The notes beneath the pieces were generated by a model, which saw nothing but the letters and a program-made list of their open reading frames with translations, was not told the DNA's origin and did not search any database. The position numbers were made by a program, and so were the translations under genes. Below are positions 10,212 to 18,728 of a stretch of DNA of 33,548 bases, one piece after another. The first letter of the stretch is position 1. Each line of letters starts with the position of its first letter. The stretch comes from Lentisphaeria bacterium (GTDB lineage Bacteria; Verrucomicrobiota; Lentisphaeria; JABSQK01; CAJWLW01): NCBI GenBank assembly GCA_030754995.1, contig JASLZG010000009.1, positions 1 through 33,548 on the forward strand. Reading direction: 5' to 3'.

Positions 10212-11384
10212 ATGGAAATAACTGACGTCATCTGCCATGTCCTGCTGCTCCCCGATCTCCATGCCGAAGACACCGATGGGTCACAGGACGATATCGTCGT
10301 GGAGATCCACACCGACGAGGGTATTATCGGCATCGGCGAAAGCGACACCAATCCGTGGGGCGCCCGCGCCATCATCGAAAGCCCCACCATTCACACTATG
10401 GCACTGGGCCTCAAGGACGTGCTTATCGGCCAGGACCCGCTGCAGGTCGAGGCGCTTTGGGACCGCATGTACGTCGGCAGCATGCACTATGGCCGGCGCG
10501 GCCTCGGCATCAATGCGATCGGGGCGCTGGACATGGCGCTGTGGGATATCAAAGGCAAGGCGCTTGGCGTCCCGTGCTGGCAGCTGCTCGGCGGGGCGCA
10601 GCAGCCGGCCATCAAGCCCTACGCCTCATTGCAGCCACGCGGCAAGGATCTCGATTCGTACAGCAAGTCGCTGGCCGAATGGGCCGTGCGCGCCAAGGAA
10701 TACGGCTTCCCGGCGGCCAAGCTGGAGGTGACGCTGTCCGGGCCGTACGCCCACCACGGCCTCGACGAACCGGCAGAGTTGGTGCCCGAAGTTGTTCGCG
10801 TCTGCCGCGAAGCGGTCGGTCCGGATTTCGTGCTCATGGTGGACGTGCAATACACCTGGTCCGACGCAGGTGAGTGCCTGCAAACACTCAAGCGGCTGGA
10901 GGAATTCGATCTGTTCTTCATCGAGACCCCGCTGCAGATGGATGACATCGATGGCATAGCGTTCCTGCACGACAATCTCAATATCCGCATCGCCTACGGC
11001 GAGTGGCAGACAACACGGTTCGAGTTCATCGAGCTGATGGACCGCGGCAAGATCGACGTCGCGCAACCGGACGTCGGCCGCGTCGGCGGGCTGACCGAGG
11101 CGAAGCGCGTCTGTGACCTGGCGGCGGACCGCGACCGGTTGATCGTGCCGCATTGCTGGAAGTCCGGTATCGGCATTGCCGCCTCGGTGCACATGGCGGT
11201 CACTGCCCCGAACTGTGCCTACGTCGAGTACTTGCCGGCCGAGCTCTGCCATTCGGCGCTGCGCCGCGAGCTTGTAGGGGAAGAGTTGTGCATGGAAAAC
11301 GGCGTGATTCCGCTGCCGACCCAACCGGGGCTGGGTGTCGAGCTCAATCGCGACACCGTCGAGCGGCTGCGGTCACCGGTTTGA
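10212..11384 (+). CDS. Mandelate racemase / muconate lactonizing enzyme family protein (enolase superfamily)
   Basis: 'GINAIGALDMALWDIKGKALGVPCWQLLGG', metal-ligand sequence series 'MVDVQ', 'FIETPL', 'AYGEWQ', then 'DVAQPDVGRVGGLTEAKRV' and 'IVPHCW'. Confidence 0.93.
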   Translation: MEITDVICHVLLLPDLHAEDTDGSQDDIVVEIHTDEGIIGIGESDTNPWGARAIIESPTIHTMALGLKDVLIGQDPLQVEALWDRMYVGSMHYGRRGLGINAIGALDMALWDIKGKALGVPCWQLLGGAQQPAIKPYASLQPRGKDLDSYSKSLAEWAVRAKEYGFPAAKLEVTLSGPYAHHGLDEPAELVPEVVRVCREAVGPDFVLMVDVQYTWSDAGECLQTLKRLEEFDLFFIETPLQMDDIDGIAFLHDNLNIRIAYGEWQTTRFEFIELMDRGKIDVAQPDVGRVGGLTEAKRVCDLAADRDRLIVPHCWKSGIGIAASVHMAVTAPNCAYVEYLPAELCHSALRRELVGEELCMENGVIPLPTQPGLGVELNRDTVERLRSPV

Positions 11385-11507
11385 TGATCAAGGGATCGGG
11401 CAACGAAATCAGTGTTGTTGCCGCTGGCGCTGCCGGCACCGCACGCTGTTTCGAGCATACCAGTCTGATGCAAGGCCGGTGAGTCCAGACGTTCTACAAA
11501 GGAGATC

Positions 11508-13532
11508 ATGATGTCCGAAAATGATCCTTCCGGGTCGAGTCGACACGCCATGCTTAACAAGCAGGACGGCTGGTTCAGGTACTGCCGCCCTTACCTGGAG
11601 GAGTTGAATCCCAGGGATGACCTCGACCTGGCCACTTACGTGGGCGACATGGTCGCGCGGGCCAAGGGGTTCAAGGCCGATACCCTGGTGATGATGGCGG
11701 ACGACGGCGGTTATCCGCTCTTCCCGAGCGCCCTGGCCCCGATCAACTCCCATATCCACGGTCAGGACCTGTTGGGGATGATCGAACGGGAATGCCGTCA
11801 GGCGGAACTTCGGTTCGGCCTTGGTTTCCTGGGCGTGCACACAAACTCGCATATCGCGGCCACGCGTCCGGAATGGGCAATGCGCGACGAGAACGGCCAG
11901 ACCTACCCGTTCTTCCACACACACCTGATCTGCCTGAACTCGCCCTACACCCAGTACTACACAGACCTCATCGGGGAGGCGTTGGCACGGTACCCGGTCG
12001 ACTACCTCTACGTCGAGGGCGAGTATTTCTACATACAGGGCTGTCACTGTGCCTCCTGCAACGAGAAGTTCAAAACGATTTTCGGGAAGGATTTCAGCCA
12101 AGCCGAGCCGGCGGAGCTCCACACATTCCTGAACGACAGCGTGACTGCTTTCCAGGCTGCCGTGAAGGCGGTCGCCGATGCCGTGTCGCCGGAGACCGTG
12201 GTAGTCGGCACATCCTACCACTCGATGGACTGCTGCGACCTGGCCGCCTTCCCGAAATACACGGACATGGTGTCCATCGAGAATCAATGGGGGATCGGCC
12301 GGGCCCGCCCCTCCCTGCACCAGGTGGGCCTGGACATACTGCACCATCGGGCGATGTCCCGGAAACCGGTGTCCGGGACATGGTGGGCGAGTCACAATGT
12401 GGACTTGAACTACCACCAACGTTCCCCGACACACGCCAAGCTCACTTTCATGCAGACCCTGGCATACGGCGCGACGGTGCAACCCCACATTCAGACGGTG
12501 TTCGAGTTCGAGCCATCCCTGATACCGACGCTGACCGACCTCTTCTCCTGCGTTGAGCGCCTGCGCGACTACCTGCTGGACGCCGAGTTGCTGCCGTACA
12601 TCGCCATCGTGGACAGTCCGCAGGCGGCGGGCTACTGCACCGCGCTGATCGAACACCACCTGCCGTTCGACCTGATCGCGCCCGGGGAACTGGACCGGCA
12701 GCGGCTGGACGCCTATTGCGCCGTAATCGTCGGCAACGCGCGCACCCTGAGCGGGCAGGCGGTGAAGAATCTCGCTGCCTACATCGAGGCGGGAGGCGGC
12801 CTGGTGTGTGCGGGCCAGGTCAGTGCGGAGCTGGCGGCGCTGATCGGGCTGGAACTGGACGGCGAGATCGACAGCGGCCGCGACGAGCTGCCGCTCTACT
12901 ACCGATTCGAAACGGCAGCCGAGCCCTGGGGCGCCTGGGGCGGAAGGCTCCTGTCGTTCGGCTTTCCCTGCGCCCGGGTGCGGCCGTCCGCGGACTTTCG
13001 CGTCGAGGCCCAGATCATCGGCCTGGACACGGACAGGATGCACGAGGACCACATGGGCATCAAGCCGTATCCCGGCTCCCCGCAGGGCCCGATGGTGCTC
13101 ACCCGCCGTGTCGCCGATGGCCGGGTGCTCTATCTTGCCGGCGACTTGGCCGACAGCGCCGTGCCTGGAAAGACCGCCGATGCGGATGTGCTGGAGGTGT
13201 TGGCCAAGGCGGTGCTCTGGGCCGCCGCCGAGCCGCCGCCGATCACCACCAGCGCGCCGCCGTCGGTCGAGCTGGTGACGCACGTGAAACAGGACCGGAT
13301 GGCGATCTTTGTCCTCAACCAGACCATGAACCAGGTCGAGAACAACGACGTGATACGCTATGTCGTGCCCCTGCCGGACCAGGAGATCCGGGTGCGGGTG
13401 AAGGCACCGGTGCACACGGTGACGGCGATCAGCGGCCAGCCGGTTCGCCACGAAGTCGACGACGGCTGGCTGAGCGTTCGCGTGCCGAGGATCGACGAGT
13501 ACGAAGTGCTGCTGGTCGACCACACGGCATAG
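11508..13532 (+). CDS. Hypothetical glycosyl hydrolase-like protein (GHL6-type, with beta-galactosidase-trimerisation-like domain)
   Basis: 'YLYVEGEYFYIQGCHCASCNEKFKTIFGKDF' resembles the Cys-rich GHL6/GH42-like signature; later 'LPFDLIAPGELDRQRLDAYCAVIVGNARTLSGQAVKNLAAYIEAGGGLVCAGQ' is trimerisation-domain-like; strong SD (AAAGGAG). Confidence 0.75.
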   Translation: MMSENDPSGSSRHAMLNKQDGWFRYCRPYLEELNPRDDLDLATYVGDMVARAKGFKADTLVMMADDGGYPLFPSALAPINSHIHGQDLLGMIERECRQAELRFGLGFLGVHTNSHIAATRPEWAMRDENGQTYPFFHTHLICLNSPYTQYYTDLIGEALARYPVDYLYVEGEYFYIQGCHCASCNEKFKTIFGKDFSQAEPAELHTFLNDSVTAFQAAVKAVADAVSPETVVVGTSYHSMDCCDLAAFPKYTDMVSIENQWGIGRARPSLHQVGLDILHHRAMSRKPVSGTWWASHNVDLNYHQRSPTHAKLTFMQTLAYGATVQPHIQTVFEFEPSLIPTLTDLFSCVERLRDYLLDAELLPYIAIVDSPQAAGYCTALIEHHLPFDLIAPGELDRQRLDAYCAVIVGNARTLSGQAVKNLAAYIEAGGGLVCAGQVSAELAALIGLELDGEIDSGRDELPLYYRFETAAEPWGAWGGRLLSFGFPCARVRPSADFRVEAQIIGLDTDRMHEDHMGIKPYPGSPQGPMVLTRRVADGRVLYLAGDLADSAVPGKTADADVLEVLAKAVLWAAAEPPPITTSAPPSVELVTHVKQDRMAIFVLNQTMNQVENNDVIRYVVPLPDQEIRVRVKAPVHTVTAISGQPVRHEVDDGWLSVRVPRIDEYEVLLVDHTA

Positions 13533-13671
13533 GCTGACGCCGCTGATGCCAATCCGCGAAATCCGTAATCAACGCGGAATTTGAAATTGACACAAAGCGG
13601 GGCAACGGTAATGCCGAACGGAAAAATCGGCGTTACGCGCCGCAATTTGCTGTTGGGGACACATTTTCACC

Positions 13672-15666
13672 ATGCCAGACGATACACAGGATCTGCTCAA
13701 TGACCGTGTGTTGCGGCGCTCGAGACACCTCGAGTCGCGCGATGTGCCCGATGGCGTACAGCTGTTGAAGCAGACGCGGCTCGCCAACTACCTGGCACTC
13801 TCAGAGAAGCAGCAGGAGTTGTTTTCCGAGTTTGACGGTGAGCGCAACGTCCAGCAGATCCTGCACGAGCTTCTACGGAAACAGGAGCGGCCGAATCTGC
13901 GCAGCTTCTATGACTTCGTGGTGACTGCCACCGAGCGCGGCTTCCTGGTCCCCGCCGGCGACGAAGAAACACAGGATGCCGAATCGGCGCCCCTGCGGAC
14001 GTTGTCACTGCCGTTCGGCTGGGGCTTTGCAGCGGCGGTCATCCTCAGCGGCATCATGATTGCCGGGGGCATCTGCTTCATTAGCCAGGTCAGCCATACG
14101 ATCCCGTTGACTGCCGTGGACTGGCTTCTGGCACTGATCGTGATCAGTGTGGGCATGAGCCTTTCCGGCATACTTTCCGGCTTCGTATTGAAAGGATTTG
14201 CCCGGGTTGTTTATGGGCCGTCGCTCAACCTGAAACGGGTTATCCCGTACATCGCCGTGGATACCCGTGACGGCTTTATGGGTGGCCGAAAATGCGAAAT
14301 CGCGACCGCCCTGCAGGCTGGCGCCACACCGTTTTTGATCATCGTTGCCGGTGCCGTGCTTGACAACGGTGTTGTCGTATTCGCCGCGGTCCTCACGGCG
14401 TTCATTCTTCTCTGCCCGGTGGGCGCCACGCCCGGCGCCGATCTCATTCATGCGATTTTCCGCAAGCAGTATCGCTTGCGGCGCTTGTCGGCGCGCTTTC
14501 TCGGGCGGCGACTGATCGTGCAGTTGCGGCGCTTTGTCCCGGAGTTCTTTTCCCGGAAGAAAGACAAGGGCGAAGAAAACTACATGTTCGTATTCGTCAC
14601 CTGCACACTCATCTGGCTGGGCACGGCGCTGCAGTTCGGCGGTGACATCATTCGCAACAGCGGCAGTGTGCTGGTATGGGACCTGGAGCATGCGCCGGAG
14701 TTGTCACAGCGGCTGTTCGCCGGAGTATCCCTGGCAATCACCTTTATTCTCATCGCGGGGCCGCTGTTGTACCAGGTTTGGGTGGTTCTGCAGAATCTTT
14801 TTCAACTGCTGCGGCCACGGCTGTTTTCGACGGAGCGTCGCATCGCGAAGCGTCACCGGGCGCCAGAGTCGGAAGCGACGGTGGAGGAGGTGTTGTTGTA
14901 CCTCAAGGACAGCCTGTTGTTCGCCCAGCTTCCAGAGGAAGTCCTGAAAGCCGTGGCGGCCGCGATGACCCCGCTGGCGGTCGCGCCGGGGACGGAGGTG
15001 ATCCACCAGGGTGAATCCGGGCAGGCGCTGTACATGATCACCACCGGCCGGGCCCGCATTGAGCGCGAAGATGAGTTCGGGGAGAGTCGTGTTGTCGCCG
15101 CCATCGGGCCGGGCGATGTCTTCGGAGAGATCGCACTGATCGACAATATTCCCAGGACCAGCACGGTGGTCAGCAACACTCCTTTGACCCTGCTGCAGCT
15201 CGAACGCGCCGATTTCGAGCGCCTGGTCCTCGATCAACTTGGCGCCGAGACCGTTCGCACAACCATCCAGGTTTGCGGGTTTCTGCGCAAATGCGACATG
15301 TTCTCCGGCTGGCATAACCAGGCATTGATGTCGATCGCCCTGAAATTTAAGTTCCGCGACGTCGCCAACGACGAAAAGGTGATTGACGAGGACAGGGAGA
15401 ATGATCGGTTCTTTATGATCTACGAAGGTCAATTTCAGGTGAGTCGTGGCGGCAAGCCGATCGTCGCCCTCGGCGCTGGTGACTACTTCGGGGAGATCAG
15501 CCTGCTGCGCAATACGCCGGCGATCTCGAGCGTCGTGGCAGTTGAACCGTCACGGTGCCTGGTCCTGACGCGCGACGAGTTTCTCAACTTCGTCAGCCAC
15601 GATTTTCTCACCGGTTATGCAATCGAAGGGGAATTGGAACAACGCATGTCAGAGGCCGGCGTCTAA
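13672..15666 (+). CDS. Multi-domain membrane protein: PqqD-like N-terminus, M50-like TM region without HEXXH, two cyclic-nucleotide-binding-like domains
   Basis: N-terminal 'LSEKQQELFSEFDGERNVQQILHELL' is PqqD-like; TM core contains 'AVDTRDGFMGGRKCEIATALQAGATPF', like the M50 'YVDxSDAW...R...LAGP' segment; two CNBDs ('GPGDVFGEIALIDNIPRTSTVV', 'GAGDYFGEISLLRNTPAISSVV'). Confidence 0.7.
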   Translation: MPDDTQDLLNDRVLRRSRHLESRDVPDGVQLLKQTRLANYLALSEKQQELFSEFDGERNVQQILHELLRKQERPNLRSFYDFVVTATERGFLVPAGDEETQDAESAPLRTLSLPFGWGFAAAVILSGIMIAGGICFISQVSHTIPLTAVDWLLALIVISVGMSLSGILSGFVLKGFARVVYGPSLNLKRVIPYIAVDTRDGFMGGRKCEIATALQAGATPFLIIVAGAVLDNGVVVFAAVLTAFILLCPVGATPGADLIHAIFRKQYRLRRLSARFLGRRLIVQLRRFVPEFFSRKKDKGEENYMFVFVTCTLIWLGTALQFGGDIIRNSGSVLVWDLEHAPELSQRLFAGVSLAITFILIAGPLLYQVWVVLQNLFQLLRPRLFSTERRIAKRHRAPESEATVEEVLLYLKDSLLFAQLPEEVLKAVAAAMTPLAVAPGTEVIHQGESGQALYMITTGRARIEREDEFGESRVVAAIGPGDVFGEIALIDNIPRTSTVVSNTPLTLLQLERADFERLVLDQLGAETVRTTIQVCGFLRKCDMFSGWHNQALMSIALKFKFRDVANDEKVIDEDRENDRFFMIYEGQFQVSRGGKPIVALGAGDYFGEISLLRNTPAISSVVAVEPSRCLVLTRDEFLNFVSHDFLTGYAIEGELEQRMSEAGV

Positions 15667-15765
15667 CCTGGATTATGCAGGTTAACGGCGCGCCGCGGCA
15701 AAAACGAGGCCAATGGGGCGGAGTCAGCGAACGCTGACCGCCAAAGTGAACACTACGGTTCAATT

Positions 15766-16278
15766 ATGCTGATCAAACTGATAATGCTGTCCGCCCTCGG
15801 CTACCTGGGGTATGCGAACCGTTCCGTGATAGAGAACGCGCGATACACCTTCGACAAGATCAGGGGTGAGCAAATCACGTCGATTGAGATGAAGACAATT
15901 CGCAGAATCATCGTTTATTACCACACCGAGCATGAAACGCTGCCGAACCCGGCGAGCTTTACAAAGTTTCTCGAGGAGAACACCCGCGAAATGGCCGGCA
16001 AAGACACCAGGAAGAACGGTGTTGACATATGGGGTACGCCGTACGTCCTCGAGATCGAGAAAAAGGACTTCACTGTTTGCTCCGCCGGCGCCGATCAGCA
16101 ATGGAACACCGACGACGATATTCGCCTGGTCCAGGCAATAGATGGGGTGCGGAGTGTTGAACAAAGCCCGGAGAAAAAAGAGCGTCGCAAAACCGGTGAA
16201 CGCTCCAAAAAGAAAACCAAGGTGCGAAAGCTCTTGGGCACCGAGTGGAAACGCGGCAAGATCGGGTTTGATCGATAA
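15766..16278 (+). CDS. GspG/major-pseudopilin-like small protein
   Basis: 'NGVDIWGTPYVLEIEKKDFTVCSAGADQQWNTDDDIRL' matches the C-terminal T2SS GspG consensus (D.WG.PY...S.G.D...TDDDI); single N-terminal hydrophobic segment. Confidence 0.65.
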   Translation: MLIKLIMLSALGYLGYANRSVIENARYTFDKIRGEQITSIEMKTIRRIIVYYHTEHETLPNPASFTKFLEENTREMAGKDTRKNGVDIWGTPYVLEIEKKDFTVCSAGADQQWNTDDDIRLVQAIDGVRSVEQSPEKKERRKTGERSKKKTKVRKLLGTEWKRGKIGFDR

Positions 16279-16572
16279 CCGATTCGCAGAGATTCTCAAT
16301 GAGTTTTGGGAATTACCCTGCCGGTTCCCGGCTTGGATGAGTCATGTCCCGGCAGCACCGCCAGCCAGCAGTACTCGGCCTCCAGGCGTTCGGGGCCGGC
16401 CTCACACCTCCGCGCCACCTTCCGAGCCTCCAGTTGCCGTTGAAACTTCAACCTTGTACGTCGTGGCGTATCCGACGTTGATTATCGAGGATGCGCCATT
16501 GACAGGGGCGGGATCGGCAAAAGGCGTAAGCGGCTGAACGGCCACCGCCTCGCGATATTGCCGGCGGCCTGG

Positions 16573-17061
16573 TCAGGGTTGCCCGGACGGCTCGGAAGGG
16601 GTCGATGTTTTGCCGGCGCGGAAGGCCCAGATGTAACTGGTGACGGCGTGGACGCTTGGCGGATCGAGGGTGCGTTTCCAGGCAATCATCTGGGTGCGCT
16701 TGACGCCGTTGGAAACCAGGTCAAATGCTTCACGGTAAGCCGCGGCACTTTTCCACTCCGCCTGGTTGAGGGATGGACCGATGCCACCTACACCTTCAGC
16801 GCCATGGCAACTGAGGCAGTACTGCGTGTAGACACGCCGGCCAAGCGCCACTGTGTCGACGTTCGTGGAGGCGGCCTTGAACTGCTCGGGCGTCACCTCC
16901 CGCCACTGGTCCATCCTGCCCGATGAGTTGCTCATGGTCTGAAAAAACATCAGGCCGACCACGGCAATTGGCACCAGCGCCAGCACGACCAGCACGATAC
17001 GCTGGGCCAGGGACGACGTCGATGACGGTGAAGGAGAAGGATTTGTTTCCGGTTCTGCCAT
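16573..17061 (-). CDS. Membrane-anchored monoheme cytochrome c family protein
   Basis: 'VYTQYCLSCHGAEGVGGIGPSL' heme-binding CxxCH; distal 'KRTQMIAW' Met; N-terminal TM anchor 'IVLVVLALVPIAVVGLMFF'. ATG at 17061 (MAEPETN). Confidence 0.85.
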   Translation of the reverse strand: MAEPETNPSPSPSSTSSLAQRIVLVVLALVPIAVVGLMFFQTMSNSSGRMDQWREVTPEQFKAASTNVDTVALGRRVYTQYCLSCHGAEGVGGIGPSLNQAEWKSAAAYREAFDLVSNGVKRTQMIAWKRTLDPPSVHAVTSYIWAFRAGKTSTPSEPSGQP

Positions 17062-17214
17062 CGGTCCGGTGTGGTGTATCGGTGGAGGCGGTAAAACACC
17101 TGAGCTATCGCCCGCGGGAAATCCTGACACTGTTTGTGGACTACTCGGCCGGCGGCCGGAATCAACACCCTGCTTAGACGTCGTGAATCACCAGCGCGGA
17201 GGCTCGTGGTACTG

Positions 17215-18714
17215 CTAATTCCTCGGCAGCGGCAGGATGCGGACGAAGGCTTCAACAATGACAGCGTTGCCGGTGACGTTGCCGTCGAAGATGGCGGTGT
17301 TGTAGCCGGCGGCTTGCTGCGGGGTGGTGGGAGACTGCAGTCGCATCTCGCCGGTGTTCGAGCGCATCTGCAGCTCCTCTGCAACGACGTCGTCGAGGCT
17401 TGTCTCCAGGTCGCGGCCGACATCGATGAAGCCGGCGTCCGGTGTCACGATGAGACGCACCGTCTCGATGCCGGGCGGTCCGCTGGCGGCAAATTCGAAC
17501 GCCATGTCGCCGGGCGGAACGACCGTCGGCACGTTGGCCTTGAGATGGTTGAGGCCGGGCGCGTAGCGGTTGGGACAGATCTGCAGAACGTTGCCGACGG
17601 CATCGACATAGCGCAGAATGAAGCTGCAGTCCTGCGTCGCCAGCAGCGTGAAGGAAATACGCTCACCGTAGAACGGCTGGTGGCCGTGGGCGTGAACGTA
17701 GGCAGCATCGCGCAAGCCGGCGTTGGAGTCGCTGTAAAAGTAAACGCCCCCCAGTCCGTGGTTGGGTGTGATGCTGACGCGGAAGCCGTTTTCCGGCACG
17801 ACGGTTTCAGCCGTCGCCGGCAGTTCATAGGCGGCGGCGACCAGTTTTGAGAAGGTCGCATTAAGTACGGACGACAGATTGACGCTGTTGAGGTCGGCCT
17901 GGCCCATATCGGAGAGGTAGCCGCCGGCATCGATGTCGGAGATTGCTTCGAGGGCGGCGTTGCGCCCGTCGATCCACTCAAAGGCCTGGGCGTAATGCGC
18001 GAAATTGAGCAGCTGATACTGATCGGCCAGCAGCCGGGTACGGACCATTTCGCGCCAGCGCTCGAAGTAGCGGTCGAGGGTCGGGAGCTGTTCATCCTGC
18101 AGCTTGTCGACCATGTCCGCCAGGAACTCTGTCTTGACGTCGGCATAGTGCTTGAACAGCTGCACCTTGCCCTCTTCATCAAGCACTTTGGAGAGGCGTT
18201 CGGTCTGTGCGACCAGGTCATCACGCATGCCGACAAGATCGCGCTCCATGAGCTGGTTGAGTTCCGTGAGCCGGTCCTGCTCGGCGCTTGTCGCTTCGCC
18301 GAGTCGCCGGTAAAGGTCCTGGGCTGCCTCCAGGTCGCTTACCAGCGTGCGCTCGACGATAATCCGCTGCTGCAGAATCGCGATCACCTCCGGAAAACCG
18401 TCGCGGCGGCCATCGGCGCCTTCGGAGACAATGCGCTCGAGCTGCGGGGTGATATCGAGGCGGGCGTCCTGCAGCCGGTCCATGGAGCGGCGAATGCGGC
18501 GCATGACCTTGGCGAAGCGTTCCGAAAGTTCGGCAAGCCTGCTGCCGGAAGATTTTGCGGTGGGCGTCCCGGCAGCGTCTGCTTTCGTCTGCGCCGGCAG
18601 CGGATCGGCAGGTGCCATCAGGATGATCATGACCGGCAAAAGAACAGGCCATGGCAGGCGCCGGCAAGAAAATGCCGCGCGAGTCGCCGGAGGTTTTAGT
18701 CTGCTCTGCACCAT
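17215..18714 (-). CDS. Exported protein with helical N-terminal region and DUF4384-like C-terminal domain
   Basis: Signal-like hydrophobic N-terminus; C-terminal 'ERISFTLLATQDCSFILRYVDAVGNVLQICPNRYAPGLNHLKANVPTVVPPGDMAFEFAASGPPGIETVRLIVTP' follows the DUF4384 pattern (ORF track start 18759; internal ATG 18714 preferred). Confidence 0.6.
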   Translation of the reverse strand: MVQSRLKPPATRAAFSCRRLPWPVLLPVMIILMAPADPLPAQTKADAAGTPTAKSSGSRLAELSERFAKVMRRIRRSMDRLQDARLDITPQLERIVSEGADGRRDGFPEVIAILQQRIIVERTLVSDLEAAQDLYRRLGEATSAEQDRLTELNQLMERDLVGMRDDLVAQTERLSKVLDEEGKVQLFKHYADVKTEFLADMVDKLQDEQLPTLDRYFERWREMVRTRLLADQYQLLNFAHYAQAFEWIDGRNAALEAISDIDAGGYLSDMGQADLNSVNLSSVLNATFSKLVAAAYELPATAETVVPENGFRVSITPNHGLGGVYFYSDSNAGLRDAAYVHAHGHQPFYGERISFTLLATQDCSFILRYVDAVGNVLQICPNRYAPGLNHLKANVPTVVPPGDMAFEFAASGPPGIETVRLIVTPDAGFIDVGRDLETSLDDVVAEELQMRSNTGEMRLQSPTTPQQAAGYNTAIFDGNVTGNAVIVEAFVRILPLPRN

Positions 18715-18728
18715 GCGGCCACAACGAG

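Noticed and set aside
11409-13523. 704-aa minus-strand ORF opposite the GHL6-type gene
   Set aside because: Antisense shadow of a well-supported coding sequence; composition rich in V/R/H/Q typical of reverse-strand reads.
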